Source: Trichomonas tenax
Lineage: Eukaryota > Parabasalia > Trichomonadida > Trichomonadidae
Length of the DNA stretch: 14,504 nucleotides
Assembly: GCA_023091735.1 (NCBI GenBank)
Contig: JALKBU010001215.1
Location: forward strand, 1 to 14,504
Direction of reading: 5' to 3'
Shown one piece after another: positions 1 through 6,455 of the stretch. The notes under the pieces are model-generated. The model worked only from the letters and a program-made list of their open reading frames with translations. It had not been told where the DNA came from and made no database searches. Position 1 is the first letter of the stretch, and every line of letters begins with the position of its first letter. A program made the position numbers and the translations under genes.

Positions 1-296
1 AAACATCGATTTCTGCAGAATTCCATGGATAAAGGAAACTGATTGGATGTATAGCATCGAATGATTCTATCGCAAATTGCATTTATCCAATCAAGTTTCG
101 CTTTTAAGGTCATTCACATAAAAAAAAATGAAAAAGTGAAAATAACGTATTTTATAACATTTTCAATCAGCTCGAAATATATTTATAAATGAGAAATAAA
201 TTTATTCATCAAACGAAAGAACTGGGGTCAATTTGGATAATGACGTAAAGTACAATGCAAAATGCAAAAGAATGGTGATTCATTGCAAAGATTGTT
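1..296. other. Left edge without a supported gene
   Basis: No feature is secure here. On the minus strand a frame starting with ATG at position 57 stays open to the window edge (19 codons), preceded by TCATTC, which is close to the Inr pattern. It could be the start of a gene leaving the window, but plus-strand frames are also open across the first 60 bases, so the direction cannot be decided. The first 28 bases contain four restriction-type palindromes, discussed as a finding. The remainder is AT-rich with A runs. Confidence 0.3.
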
Positions 297-521
297 TTAT
301 TTGGGTAATTTTTTAAAGAAGTCTGTACATCCTTGAGGTATTCGATTGCTGAAGTTGATATATATGTAAAATGCTTTGAATGTCAGTGAATATCCAGGAC
401 TTCCAGATCCAATGGCAACTTTCCAATTTGGGTTTTCATACATTTCAAAATTAAGAATTTGATGAATTTCATTGTTCATGATGAATGAGAAGGTTTTCTT
501 AGAAATATTTATGCAGACCAT
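297..521 (-). CDS. Small hypothetical ORF, possibly a gene remnant
   Basis: This is a 74-codon frame with an ATG, and a stop lies directly upstream of that ATG. I do not recognise the product. It has no signal peptide or obvious transmembrane segment. The middle reads GSGSPGYSLTFKAF and the end is basic (FFKKLPK). No Inr-like TCA(C/T)TT lies just upstream, unlike several firm genes here. Another minus-strand frame at 539-661 (40 codons, no ATG) also reads protein-like and lies upstream in a different frame, so both may be pieces of one decayed gene. It may equally be a chance frame in AT-rich DNA. Confidence 0.2.
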   Translation of the reverse strand: MVCINISKKTFSFIMNNEIHQILNFEMYENPNWKVAIGSGSPGYSLTFKAFYIYINFSNRIPQGCTDFFKKLPK

Positions 522-692
522 TTATCTTTTATTCCTCGTTATTGTTTGATAGTGAAAAAATAATTATATGAGCTAACATGGATGAACGTATAGTTATCTC
601 CATTTCTAAATCCAAACAATGGCGTATCTCCACTCACAATCTCGAATTTGGAGCAAAATTTTCAGCTTTCTTGCAGTTCAGTTGGTATATTG

Positions 693-747
693 TCATTTGT
701 CATTTTACATGACAAATGATATCACTTTACATGATAAATGATGTCAC
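693..747. repeat. Inverted repeat followed by a 22-bp tandem duplication
   Basis: A perfect 10-bp inverted repeat (TCATTTGTCA at 693-702, TGACAAATGA at 710-719, 7-base loop) overlaps two head-to-tail 22-bp units at 704-725 and 726-747, which differ at two positions. Each unit ends in a TCAC that continues into TCACTTT, an Inr-like string. It lies about 100 bases upstream of the Rab gene and could be part of its control region or a decayed promoter. The function is not shown by the sequence. Confidence 0.55.
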
Positions 748-824
748 TTTTATTATCGAAATGTTTATAATCCAAAAATTTTCAATTCTCAAAAATCTGA
801 TTGAAAAATTGTTGAAAATCTTCT

Positions 825-837
825 TCATTTATCATTT
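825..837 (+). promoter_or_regulatory. Two Inr-like elements of the Rab gene
   Basis: TCATTT occurs at 825-830 and again at 832-837, 9-16 bases before the ATG at 846. Both fit the trichomonad Initiator pattern TCA(+1)YTW and would give leaders of 19 or 12 bases, typical for this group. Assignment rests on motif and position only. Confidence 0.5.
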
Positions 838-845
838 ACCGCTCG

Positions 846-1412
846 ATGATAGTCGGAAGGCACAGCAAGGTTGTGATGCTCGGAGACTCTGGCGTCGGGA
901 AAACGTCGACAATCGAAAAGTTCATCAATGGATGTCTCCCCAAGTTCGAGACTCCTACAATCGGCGCTGCGTATAACGAAGTTGTTGTTGGTAACCAGAA
1001 AGTCCAGATCTGGGACACCGCTGGACAAGAGAAGTTCCGCTCTATGGTCCCTATATATGCACAAAATGCATCTGGCGCTTTCGTCGTTTTCTCTCTCGCT
1101 TCTCGAGATTCTTTCAAGAGTGTCCCATCTTGGATCGGGGAGGTCAATGGCGTCAGCAGGAACGCGAAGATCGTCATCATCGGAAACAAATCCGATCTTA
1201 GGGAGAGGGAAGTCAATCAAGATGAGATCAATGCACTCGTCAATCAGTACGATGCGGAGTACATTGAGACATCAAGCGTCACTGGCGATGGAATCAACGA
1301 CGTCTTTACTAAGATGATATCGAAGATCCTCGATAGCGCATCGCGCGAATCAAGTGAAGACTGCCAACAAAAAATTATCAAAAATAACTCTTTGAAGTCT
1401 TATTGCTGCTAA
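846..1412 (+). CDS. Rab5/21-like small GTPase
   Basis: A Rab GTPase, a GTP/GDP switch that recruits effectors to membranes in vesicle traffic. It has 188 residues, normal for the family. Visible motifs are the P-loop GDSGVGKT (13-20), switch I TPTIGAAY with Thr38, WDTAGQE (56-62) with catalytic Gln61, guanine-specificity NKSD (114-117) and ETSS (141-144) where ETSAK is usual. It ends in Cys-Cys, the double geranylgeranylation signal. IGAAY resembles the Rab5/21/22 branch, which would place it on early endosomes, but several Rab branches are expanded in trichomonads, so the subfamily is an inference. Two Inr-like motifs sit just upstream of this ATG. The coding region is clearly more GC-rich than its flanks. 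Frames on the opposite strand and in +2/+3 are shadows. Confidence 0.95.
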   Translation: MIVGRHSKVVMLGDSGVGKTSTIEKFINGCLPKFETPTIGAAYNEVVVGNQKVQIWDTAGQEKFRSMVPIYAQNASGAFVVFSLASRDSFKSVPSWIGEVNGVSRNAKIVIIGNKSDLREREVNQDEINALVNQYDAEYIETSSVTGDGINDVFTKMISKILDSASRESSEDCQQKIIKNNSLKSYCC

Positions 1413-1792
1413 CATTGCTATATTATTATCTATGTAAATCTGTTTGTTACTATATTTTTGCTGCTTCATTCTATATATTTTGTCATCATAGAAAGAAACA
1501 TGTCATTTGTGTTCTATATGAAATGATGAGTAATGTGAAAAGCTAAAATTATTTTTTCATTGTATGCAAGCCATCCAATATGTGAATCAGAACATAAAGA
1601 CATGGAGCTTTTAGTTTTATGATACAAGCTTTAAACTGCCAAAGATACATATAGTTGAAAAAAAAGCCCAAAAAGAAACAAATCATGTCAAGATAGTTTG
1701 ACTCCTTAATAATTTTTCTAACCCCTAAATAAACAAAAACACCCCCTCTAATTTTTGAAGACAAAAAACAATAAAAGTGACAGTATTTAACC
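1413..1792. other. Intergenic: Rab 3' flank and RPB5 upstream region
   Basis: AT-rich spacer between two same-strand genes. Stop codons are frequent in all frames except a minus-strand frame (1549-1794) that begins inside the CATG of the RPB5 start and has no recognisable product. No Inr-like TCAYTW lies close to the RPB5 ATG. A small C-rich patch (ACACCCCCTC) lies at about 1739-1748. I see no RNA gene. Confidence 0.5.
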
Positions 1793-2404
1793 ATGAGCAG
1801 TGCAGAGAGAGAATCAATGTACTTCAGAATCTACCACACAATCCAACAAATGTTGGCGGACCGTGGCTACGCTGTTGATTCCTCAACACTCGAAATCTCA
1901 CACGACAAATTCAGCAAAATTTTCTCCGGCAATCCACACAATCTTAACGAATGCTACTCAAACAATGATGGCGAACGCATCCTTACATACTTCGACGTCA
2001 TTGAGCGCCTCGATTCTAAATCAATTCAGACAATTATCAAACACATGGACGAAGCAGGCGTTAACAGGACAATTGTCATCGGTCCAGAAGGCATTTTGAC
2101 ACCAACAGCTGCGAGAAATTTGGACAATGTTCGTTCTTCCGGCAAAACAATCGAATTTTTCTCATTCGATGAAGTTATCGTCAACATCACAGAGCACGAA
2201 CTCGTTCCAAAGCATGAGGTTCTTACAGATGAAGAAAAGCAGGAAATTTTGAAGCGCTATAACGTTACAGAAACGCAGCTTCCACGTATTCTTCGTACAG
2301 ATCCAGTAGCTCGTTATCTTGGTGTTAGACCAGGTCAATTACTCAAGATTACAAGGAAATCCGATACTGCTGGTAACTATATTACATACCGCCTTGTATA
2401 TTAA
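1793..2404 (+). CDS. RPB5: RNA polymerase subunit RPB5 (RPABC1), shared by Pol I, II and III
   Basis: RPB5 is a subunit shared by the three nuclear RNA polymerases and sits in the lower jaw near incoming DNA. The product has 203 residues, close to the family's usual 205-215. The N-terminal jaw part (about 1-130) is divergent but includes the expected alternating core with TIVIGPEG. The C-terminal assembly domain (about 133-203) is highly typical: HELVPKHEVLTDEEKQ, then LPRILRTDPVARYLG, RPGQLLKITRKS and the terminal ITYRLVY. This domain alone is the whole archaeal RpoH, so the assignment is firm. The start is the first ATG and fits the family N-terminus. No Inr-like motif is obvious within 20 bases upstream. 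It converges with the bromodomain gene across a 342-base spacer. Confidence 0.96.
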   Translation: MSSAERESMYFRIYHTIQQMLADRGYAVDSSTLEISHDKFSKIFSGNPHNLNECYSNNDGERILTYFDVIERLDSKSIQTIIKHMDEAGVNRTIVIGPEGILTPTAARNLDNVRSSGKTIEFFSFDEVIVNITEHELVPKHEVLTDEEKQEILKRYNVTETQLPRILRTDPVARYLGVRPGQLLKITRKSDTAGNYITYRLVY

Positions 2405-2746
2405 ATTTTTTACTAGAAATATGTCTCAGAACTGTCAATACTTATGAAAAAAACAATATAGAATAAAAATTATTAGCTCACTTGAAATGTTGTTTCCTAT
2501 AAAACCAAATTATTATCTTCAAAAATTTCACAAATAAAGAAACCATTAAAATAACTGGTAATAGAAATGGAAGATTTATCTATTACATTACTGGCTCCAT
2601 ATTTGTAATAATACGTGTTGTTTTGATAAAATAAACTTAAAAATGTGAAGCATAGTTGACAAAAGCTTATTTTGTTTATAAATAACAGTTTACTGAACAT
2701 CTATAAGAGAAATTCTAATTTTGAAAAACTAAAATTATATAAATTA
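2405..2746. other. Convergent intergenic spacer
   Basis: AT-rich spacer holding the 3' ends of RPB5 (+) and the bromodomain gene (-). AATAAA-type strings occur but trichomonad poly(A) signals are short and I cannot assign one. A minus-strand frame at 2497-2700 has Phe/Leu/Ile/Tyr-rich AT-driven composition and no motif, so I do not treat it as a gene. Confidence 0.5.
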
Positions 2747-3214
2747 CTACTTTTGGGCTGGAGCAATTGAATATTCCGGTAACCTTGGAATAATCGTATC
2801 TGAGAGGGCCTTTGCAGCAAGTAATTTGTTGATTCTTGAGTTAACTCTTTGTAATTGCAAGAACCAGAGATCTTCCTCCTTCTTCGGGAGAAAAGCCAAC
2901 TTTTTCATGCACTTGCGTTGGAAGAATTTGGCGTAATCGATAATATATTTTGTATTTTTCTTCTTTGAGTGATAATCAATCGCGTTTTGCCAGATACGCA
3001 TTATGTCCTCCTTCCATTCGAAAGAATCTGAATATGTTTTCGAATTTAATTTCTCTTTAATTGTTGATAAATCCATCGGAATTTTAACAATATCAAGATA
3101 ATCAGGAACTTGGTCTTTCTCTGGATCGACTGGGTCCCTGAAAAGTATTGTGAGTGGGTGATTCAGTAAATAGTTCGTGAAATCTTGAGCAAATTTTTCT
3201 TCAATAGTGTTCAT
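2747..3214 (-). CDS. Single-bromodomain protein with an altered acetyl-lysine site
   Basis: A 155-residue protein that is mostly one bromodomain (about residues 5-110), the module that binds acetylated lysines in histones and other proteins. The ZA loop contains FRDPVD (25-30) and DYLDIVKIPMDLSTIKEKL (38-56), the strongest family signature. Helix B carries WQNAIDYH (75-82). The residue after Tyr81, normally the Asn that hydrogen-bonds acetyl-lysine, is His82. The short tail (110-155) is helical and basic, with no further domain. The start is the ATG at 3214; an in-frame TTG one codon upstream is not needed. TCACTT on the minus strand (3230-3225) lies 14 bases upstream as a good Inr. Family certain; binding ability uncertain. 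Confidence 0.9.
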   Translation of the reverse strand: MNTIEEKFAQDFTNYLLNHPLTILFRDPVDPEKDQVPDYLDIVKIPMDLSTIKEKLNSKTYSDSFEWKEDIMRIWQNAIDYHSKKKNTKYIIDYAKFFQRKCMKKLAFLPKKEEDLWFLQLQRVNSRINKLLAAKALSDTIIPRLPEYSIAPAQK

Positions 3215-3908
3215 CAATAATAAAAAGTGACATTATCCAAACATAACCTTAAAATTTTAACAAAAAACATTTTTCCAAATATCTGAAGCTTGCAGAGGCA
3301 TCACTCATATAATTTCAATACAAATACATAAATAGAATGGCCTCTATAACATGCATTCTCTTCTTGGAGTAATATTTAGAGTCAGGATTTAAACACAGAA
3401 CATCAAGCTTCAAAACAATTCTCATTAATGTTCGAGATCGACAGTCCAATTTTCGATTTAAAGTTAGGACTTGATTATTCAAAGAGCAGTGGACTGTGTC
3501 ACTTTTGAAATTAGCAAAAAAAGTTCAAGATACAAAAATCGATTTTAACTACTTCATTATTGAGTATATTTCTTTCACACCTATATATTAATTTGTGTAT
3601 GTCCTATTATACCTATAATATGAGTTGTAAGGAATCTAGCATGTTAGAAGCGGCACAAACTTGAAAATTTGTACAGCACCAAATTTTAAAATAAATTTGT
3701 CATGTAAAGTTGTTGTCAATAAAATTATCGTTTAAACATGATTCAAAAAATAGAATATGTGCAAGATGTAAAGTGTGTAAAGTTAAATTGTCAGAAATTT
3801 TGAAATTTGATTTTGATATGAAAAATGTAATGTACACATGATGTCAAATACAAATATTGAATAAATAATCAAAACCAAAAGATTACAGTCACTTTTTTGA
3901 ACTCCTCC
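3215..3908. other. Divergent intergenic region, about 700 bases
   Basis: This region separates two divergently transcribed genes and must hold both promoters. A minus-strand frame (3315-3524) stays open for 69 codons with an internal ATG at 3425 and reads protein-like but matches nothing I know. A further Inr-like TCACTTTT at 3499 on the plus strand is not followed by a useful ORF. I found no tRNA, snRNA or long repeat. Confidence 0.4.
3225..3230 (-). promoter_or_regulatory. Inr-like element of the bromodomain gene
   Basis: Minus-strand TCACTT matches TCA(+1)YTW. Taking the A at 3228 as +1 gives a 14-base leader to the ATG at 3214, the usual trichomonad spacing. Confidence 0.6.
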
Positions 3909-3914
3909 TCACTT
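3909..3914 (+). promoter_or_regulatory. Inr-like element of the lectin gene
   Basis: TCACTT with A at 3911, 10 bases before the ATG at 3921. A second TCACTTTT lies about 20 bases further upstream, near 3889. Either could be the transcription start. Confidence 0.55.
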
Positions 3915-3920
3915 TGATAA

Positions 3921-5201
3921 ATGTTTGCAATTTTTTCGATTTCTTTTGCTGCAGATATGTCGTACGACTTAGTTCCACCGTTCAAAATGACAAGTCTCAC
4001 TGATATTGGAGATTGGTCTGTTACAAGTGCTTCTGCAACAACTAAAAAATACATCCGCTTAACTAGCGCTGTAACAGACTCCAATGGTGGTCTTTGTCAC
4101 AGAAAACCAACACAGTTCGAAAATTGGACTGTCGATTTTAACTTAAGGGCATACCATGGAAATGGTGGTGCTGGAATCAATTTCACATTCACAAAAGAGT
4201 TCTGTCCGGCAAACAACGAAGACACATACGGTTTCACACTGTTTATTAACACTACGACACGTTATTCATTATCGAACATTTACTTATTTGAAGGAAATCG
4301 CTCAAATCCTAAGAAATACAAACCTACATTGAATCTTGAACCCGAGCAGATTGGAAGTTTCGATGTTAGAGGTGATGAGCCAATTAAAATCAGAATAACA
4401 CGCCAAGGATCACATATTTCCGTTAAATTCATCAAAGGATTCTATGTGACTAACTTTGATAAAGTTCTTGAGGGATTACCTTCTACCGGATATTTCTCGA
4501 TTAAAGCTTACACAACAAATTGGGCTGATGACAATGATATATTCGAATTCAAAGTTTCGCCATTATCAGCAATCGATCCTGTTGATGTAGTCAACATTAG
4601 CGCAATCAATAAAGCGATTTTAGAGTTAAACAAAAACTCTCGTCGTGCAAGGAAATTAATTCGTAAATTCCAAATGATAATGACAAGCAAATATATCAGA
4701 AATCGTCGTTTGAATGATGCTCAGCTCACAGGCAATGATCAAGAATTTGGAGATGTTGCATACATCATTCGTGAACTTATAAGTCGCGCATCTCAGACAG
4801 TTCGTGAGGAGAACTTGAAAGAATTCATTTTGAATGATGTTGAAAATACACTTTCAAAGGCTGCTTCAAAGATTGCATTGCAAATGGACAGATTTAAAGA
4901 AACCGAGTTAGACATGAACGATATTTGGGGAACACTCAAAGGAAATCTTCGCGACTTAGCAATGGAATCTCAAATGGATATGAAGCAATTAGGAGAAGAT
5001 GCAATCCAAGTTGCTAAGAAGATATTGTCTGAGGAATTTGTTCCAGAGTCTCCTTCTGAAGATCTTTCTGATGAAATTCAAGATGAGAGTTCAATCATTC
5101 CGATGATTCTCATCATATTCTCTGTCTGTGAATTTATTATCTATATTATGTGGTTTAATCACAAGCGCGCTCGCACTTCTAACTTCAAAAAAATTGATTA
5201 A
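3921..5201 (+). CDS. L-type lectin membrane cargo receptor (ERGIC-53/VIP36/Emp47-like)
   Basis: A type I membrane protein of 426 residues, likely cycling between ER and Golgi as a glycoprotein cargo receptor. In order: a short hydrophobic leader (1-11), an L-type lectin-like domain (about 15-216; PPF..SL, DW, YIRLT, GGLCHRKP, WTVDFNLRAY, YGFTLFINT), a charged helical stalk (about 225-380), one transmembrane helix (392-411) and a 15-residue cytosolic tail ending KKID. Lys at -3 and -4 forms a canonical COPI dilysine retrieval signal. At least five N-glycosylation sequons lie on the lumenal side. The Asp of the usual GDGxA motif appears as GNGGAG, and the FxDT motif reads FINT, so sugar or calcium binding may be altered. 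A stop codon directly precedes this ATG, fixing the start. The 11-residue leader is short but within the trichomonad range. Confidence 0.87.
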   Translation: MFAIFSISFAADMSYDLVPPFKMTSLTDIGDWSVTSASATTKKYIRLTSAVTDSNGGLCHRKPTQFENWTVDFNLRAYHGNGGAGINFTFTKEFCPANNEDTYGFTLFINTTTRYSLSNIYLFEGNRSNPKKYKPTLNLEPEQIGSFDVRGDEPIKIRITRQGSHISVKFIKGFYVTNFDKVLEGLPSTGYFSIKAYTTNWADDNDIFEFKVSPLSAIDPVDVVNISAINKAILELNKNSRRARKLIRKFQMIMTSKYIRNRRLNDAQLTGNDQEFGDVAYIIRELISRASQTVREENLKEFILNDVENTLSKAASKIALQMDRFKETELDMNDIWGTLKGNLRDLAMESQMDMKQLGEDAIQVAKKILSEEFVPESPSEDLSDEIQDESSIIPMILIIFSVCEFIIYIMWFNHKRARTSNFKKID

Positions 5202-5500
5202 AATATTATAAATCTTTCATATAATAAAAAACCTTTCTTCCACTTCCAATGAATGAATTTTGATATAATTTTTCAAATCTTGAAAGTTGAATTTGGATAA
5301 GGAAATGATATATGGCAATTGAGTATTGAATAACCACCCTGTGATCAAAAGTTTTAAATATAATATTTATTAGGTTATTTTAATATTCGAGGGTATTATG
5401 CAGAATTAGGTGATTTAATTCATGGAATTTGTTTAGAATTATCTGTGTATGCTATGGTTAAAAGCACAAAGAGTATTGATGATAAAATTGTATTTGTTAA
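5202..5500. other. Spacer left of the inverted-repeat element, with an ATG-less open frame
   Basis: The first 170 bases after the lectin gene contain stops in all frames. From 5373 a plus-strand frame lacking an early ATG stays open up to the insertion point at 5504 (44 codons; includes GDLIHGICLEL). It continues without a stop after the element if one AAAT copy is removed, ending at 9028. This may be a remnant of a gene split by the insertion. I do not recognise it. Confidence 0.35.
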
Positions 5501-5504
5501 AAAT
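5501..5504. repeat. Left copy of a putative AAAT target-site duplication
   Basis: AAAT directly abuts the left inverted repeat and is repeated at 8980-8983 beyond the right repeat. In such AT-rich DNA a 4-base match is weak on its own. It is supported by the open frame that is restored across the site. A TA duplication with repeats one base shorter is an alternative. Confidence 0.45.
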
Positions 5505-5772
5505 AACGAGCTTTCACGAGCAGCGAAGCAGCGTTACGTTTTGGGTTATATGTGTATTTGCTAAAATTATTTTTCGTAAAAATGTTTAGCATAGTCATTA
5601 TGATATAATATTAAAAATGTCAAGCCGTCGCTCCAAACTGAAATTTTGATATGAAAATTTACTAAAACTCAATTCTTTATTTATATATATCTCTGATGAT
5701 TATTATGGGGCAATCATCAAAAATTTTTCGAAAAAAAAATTTCCAAAAATGACGAAAACTAACTTTTGATAT
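5505..5772 (+). repeat. Left terminal inverted repeat
   Basis: 268 bp beginning AACGAGCTTTCACGAGCAGC. It matches the reverse complement of 8712-8979 at 267 positions. The single difference is an A (left) versus C in the A-rich tract near 5736. The outer 30 bases hold a GCAGCGAAGCAGC direct repeat and are much more GC-rich than the inner part, a likely transposase-binding end. Confidence 0.95.
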
Positions 5773-6206
5773 TATATTCAACATGGTATCACTATGCTAA
5801 TTTTGTTATAATTTTTCGAAAAAAAATTGAGAAAACCGCTCACACAACTTGGATAAATGAAGCTGTGTGGGGCCTCCTCACGCAAGATGGATTCTCAGAA
5901 GAGCAAATTTTGATCTTACGGAAAAGATTCTTCGAAAAGAGAACATATCGCCAGATCCAAATTGATTTCTTCAATAGCTATTGTGACCGAATTGTCTTCC
6001 AGTTCTACAACTTCCGCGCTGAAGCTCTAGAAAAGTGTCTTATTCATTTTGCACTAGGATATTCTTGGAGAAAAGGATCAGAAGGTGGAGCTCTCCCCTA
6101 CTTATGTCTCACTGATCAATCAGAGCTTGCTAGATACATCAAGGCATCATTTGGGTCAACCAGTGGGTTGACCCAAATGATACCTGCGATGAAGCACATT
6201 GATTAA
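5766..6206 (+). pseudogene. Transposase-like N-terminal DNA-binding fragment
   Basis: The open frame has no ATG: its first codons lie in the inverted repeat and the only Met codons are near the end (ATGs at 5784 and 5794 are out of frame). The protein-like part starts near HTTWINEAVW, followed by a helix-turn-helix-like stretch GFSEEQILILRKRFFEKRTY, then WRKGSEGGALPYLC and a TDQSELARYIKAS helix. This order resembles the double helix-turn-helix front end of pogo/Tc5-type transposases (inference; I cannot run a profile search). The frame ends at 6206, before any catalytic domain, just after a perfect palindrome in its last codons. Most likely a truncated, inactive copy; alternatively a short DNA-binding protein started from a non-ATG codon or a missing exon. 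Confidence 0.5.
6146..6181. repeat. Perfect 16-bp palindrome with a 4-base loop
   Basis: Arms ATCATTTGGGTCAACC (6146-6161) and its exact reverse complement (6166-6181), loop AGTG. It lies inside the last codons of the transposase-like frame. A transcript would form a strong hairpin. Confidence 0.9.
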
Positions 6207-6279
6207 AACAAAACCCAAAATTTTCCCATTTATGTTCCATCAATTTTACAAGGTTTGCAGAATTGACAAAGAACCCAAA

Positions 6280-6364
6280 CAATTATTTGAAAAATAATTG
6301 CTTCGTTCATTCACATATACCTAAAATCAACCCGGAAAGTGTTCCACAATGACACTTTTCGGGT
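6280..6364. repeat. Two successive hairpins downstream of the transposase-like fragment
   Basis: The first is a perfect 9-bp AT-rich stem (6280-6288 with 6292-6300, loop GAA). The second is a 13-bp stem (6330-6342 with 6352-6364, loop TCCACAATG) with one position that is a G-U pair in RNA. Its outer half, ACCCGG/CGGGT, is GC-rich against the background. Both lie between two plus-strand cargo genes; a role in transcript ending is possible but unproven. Confidence 0.75.
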
Positions 6365-6455
6365 AATTTATTAAATAAAATTTTGCTTTGCGGCTTATCG
6401 TCAGATTCGGTTTTTGTAAGACTACGTTATACCAAAAATTTTTGATAAGATAATT

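Noticed and set aside
716..976. Plus-strand ORF overlapping the start of the Rab gene
   Set aside because: It runs into the Rab gene in another frame with Arg-rich shadow composition and no homology; the Rab frame has all motifs.
825..1220. Two minus-strand ORFs opposite the Rab gene
   Set aside because: They mirror the GC-richer Rab codons on the opposite strand; no domain or start signal.
1549..1794. Minus-strand 81-codon ORF upstream of RPB5
   Set aside because: Its ATG is just the complement of the CATG at the RPB5 start; AT-driven Phe/Leu/Tyr composition and no promoter motif.
2497..2700. Minus-strand 67-codon ORF in the RPB5/bromodomain spacer
   Set aside because: Low-complexity hydrophobic and Tyr/Asn-rich translation, no motif, no Inr.
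3598..3603. GTATGT string as a possible 5' splice site
   Set aside because: No ACTAAC-type branch/acceptor follows at a sensible distance and no exon would be joined by it.
3869..4084. Minus-strand ORF at the start of the lectin gene
   Set aside because: Antisense to the lectin leader and first lectin strands; no independent support.
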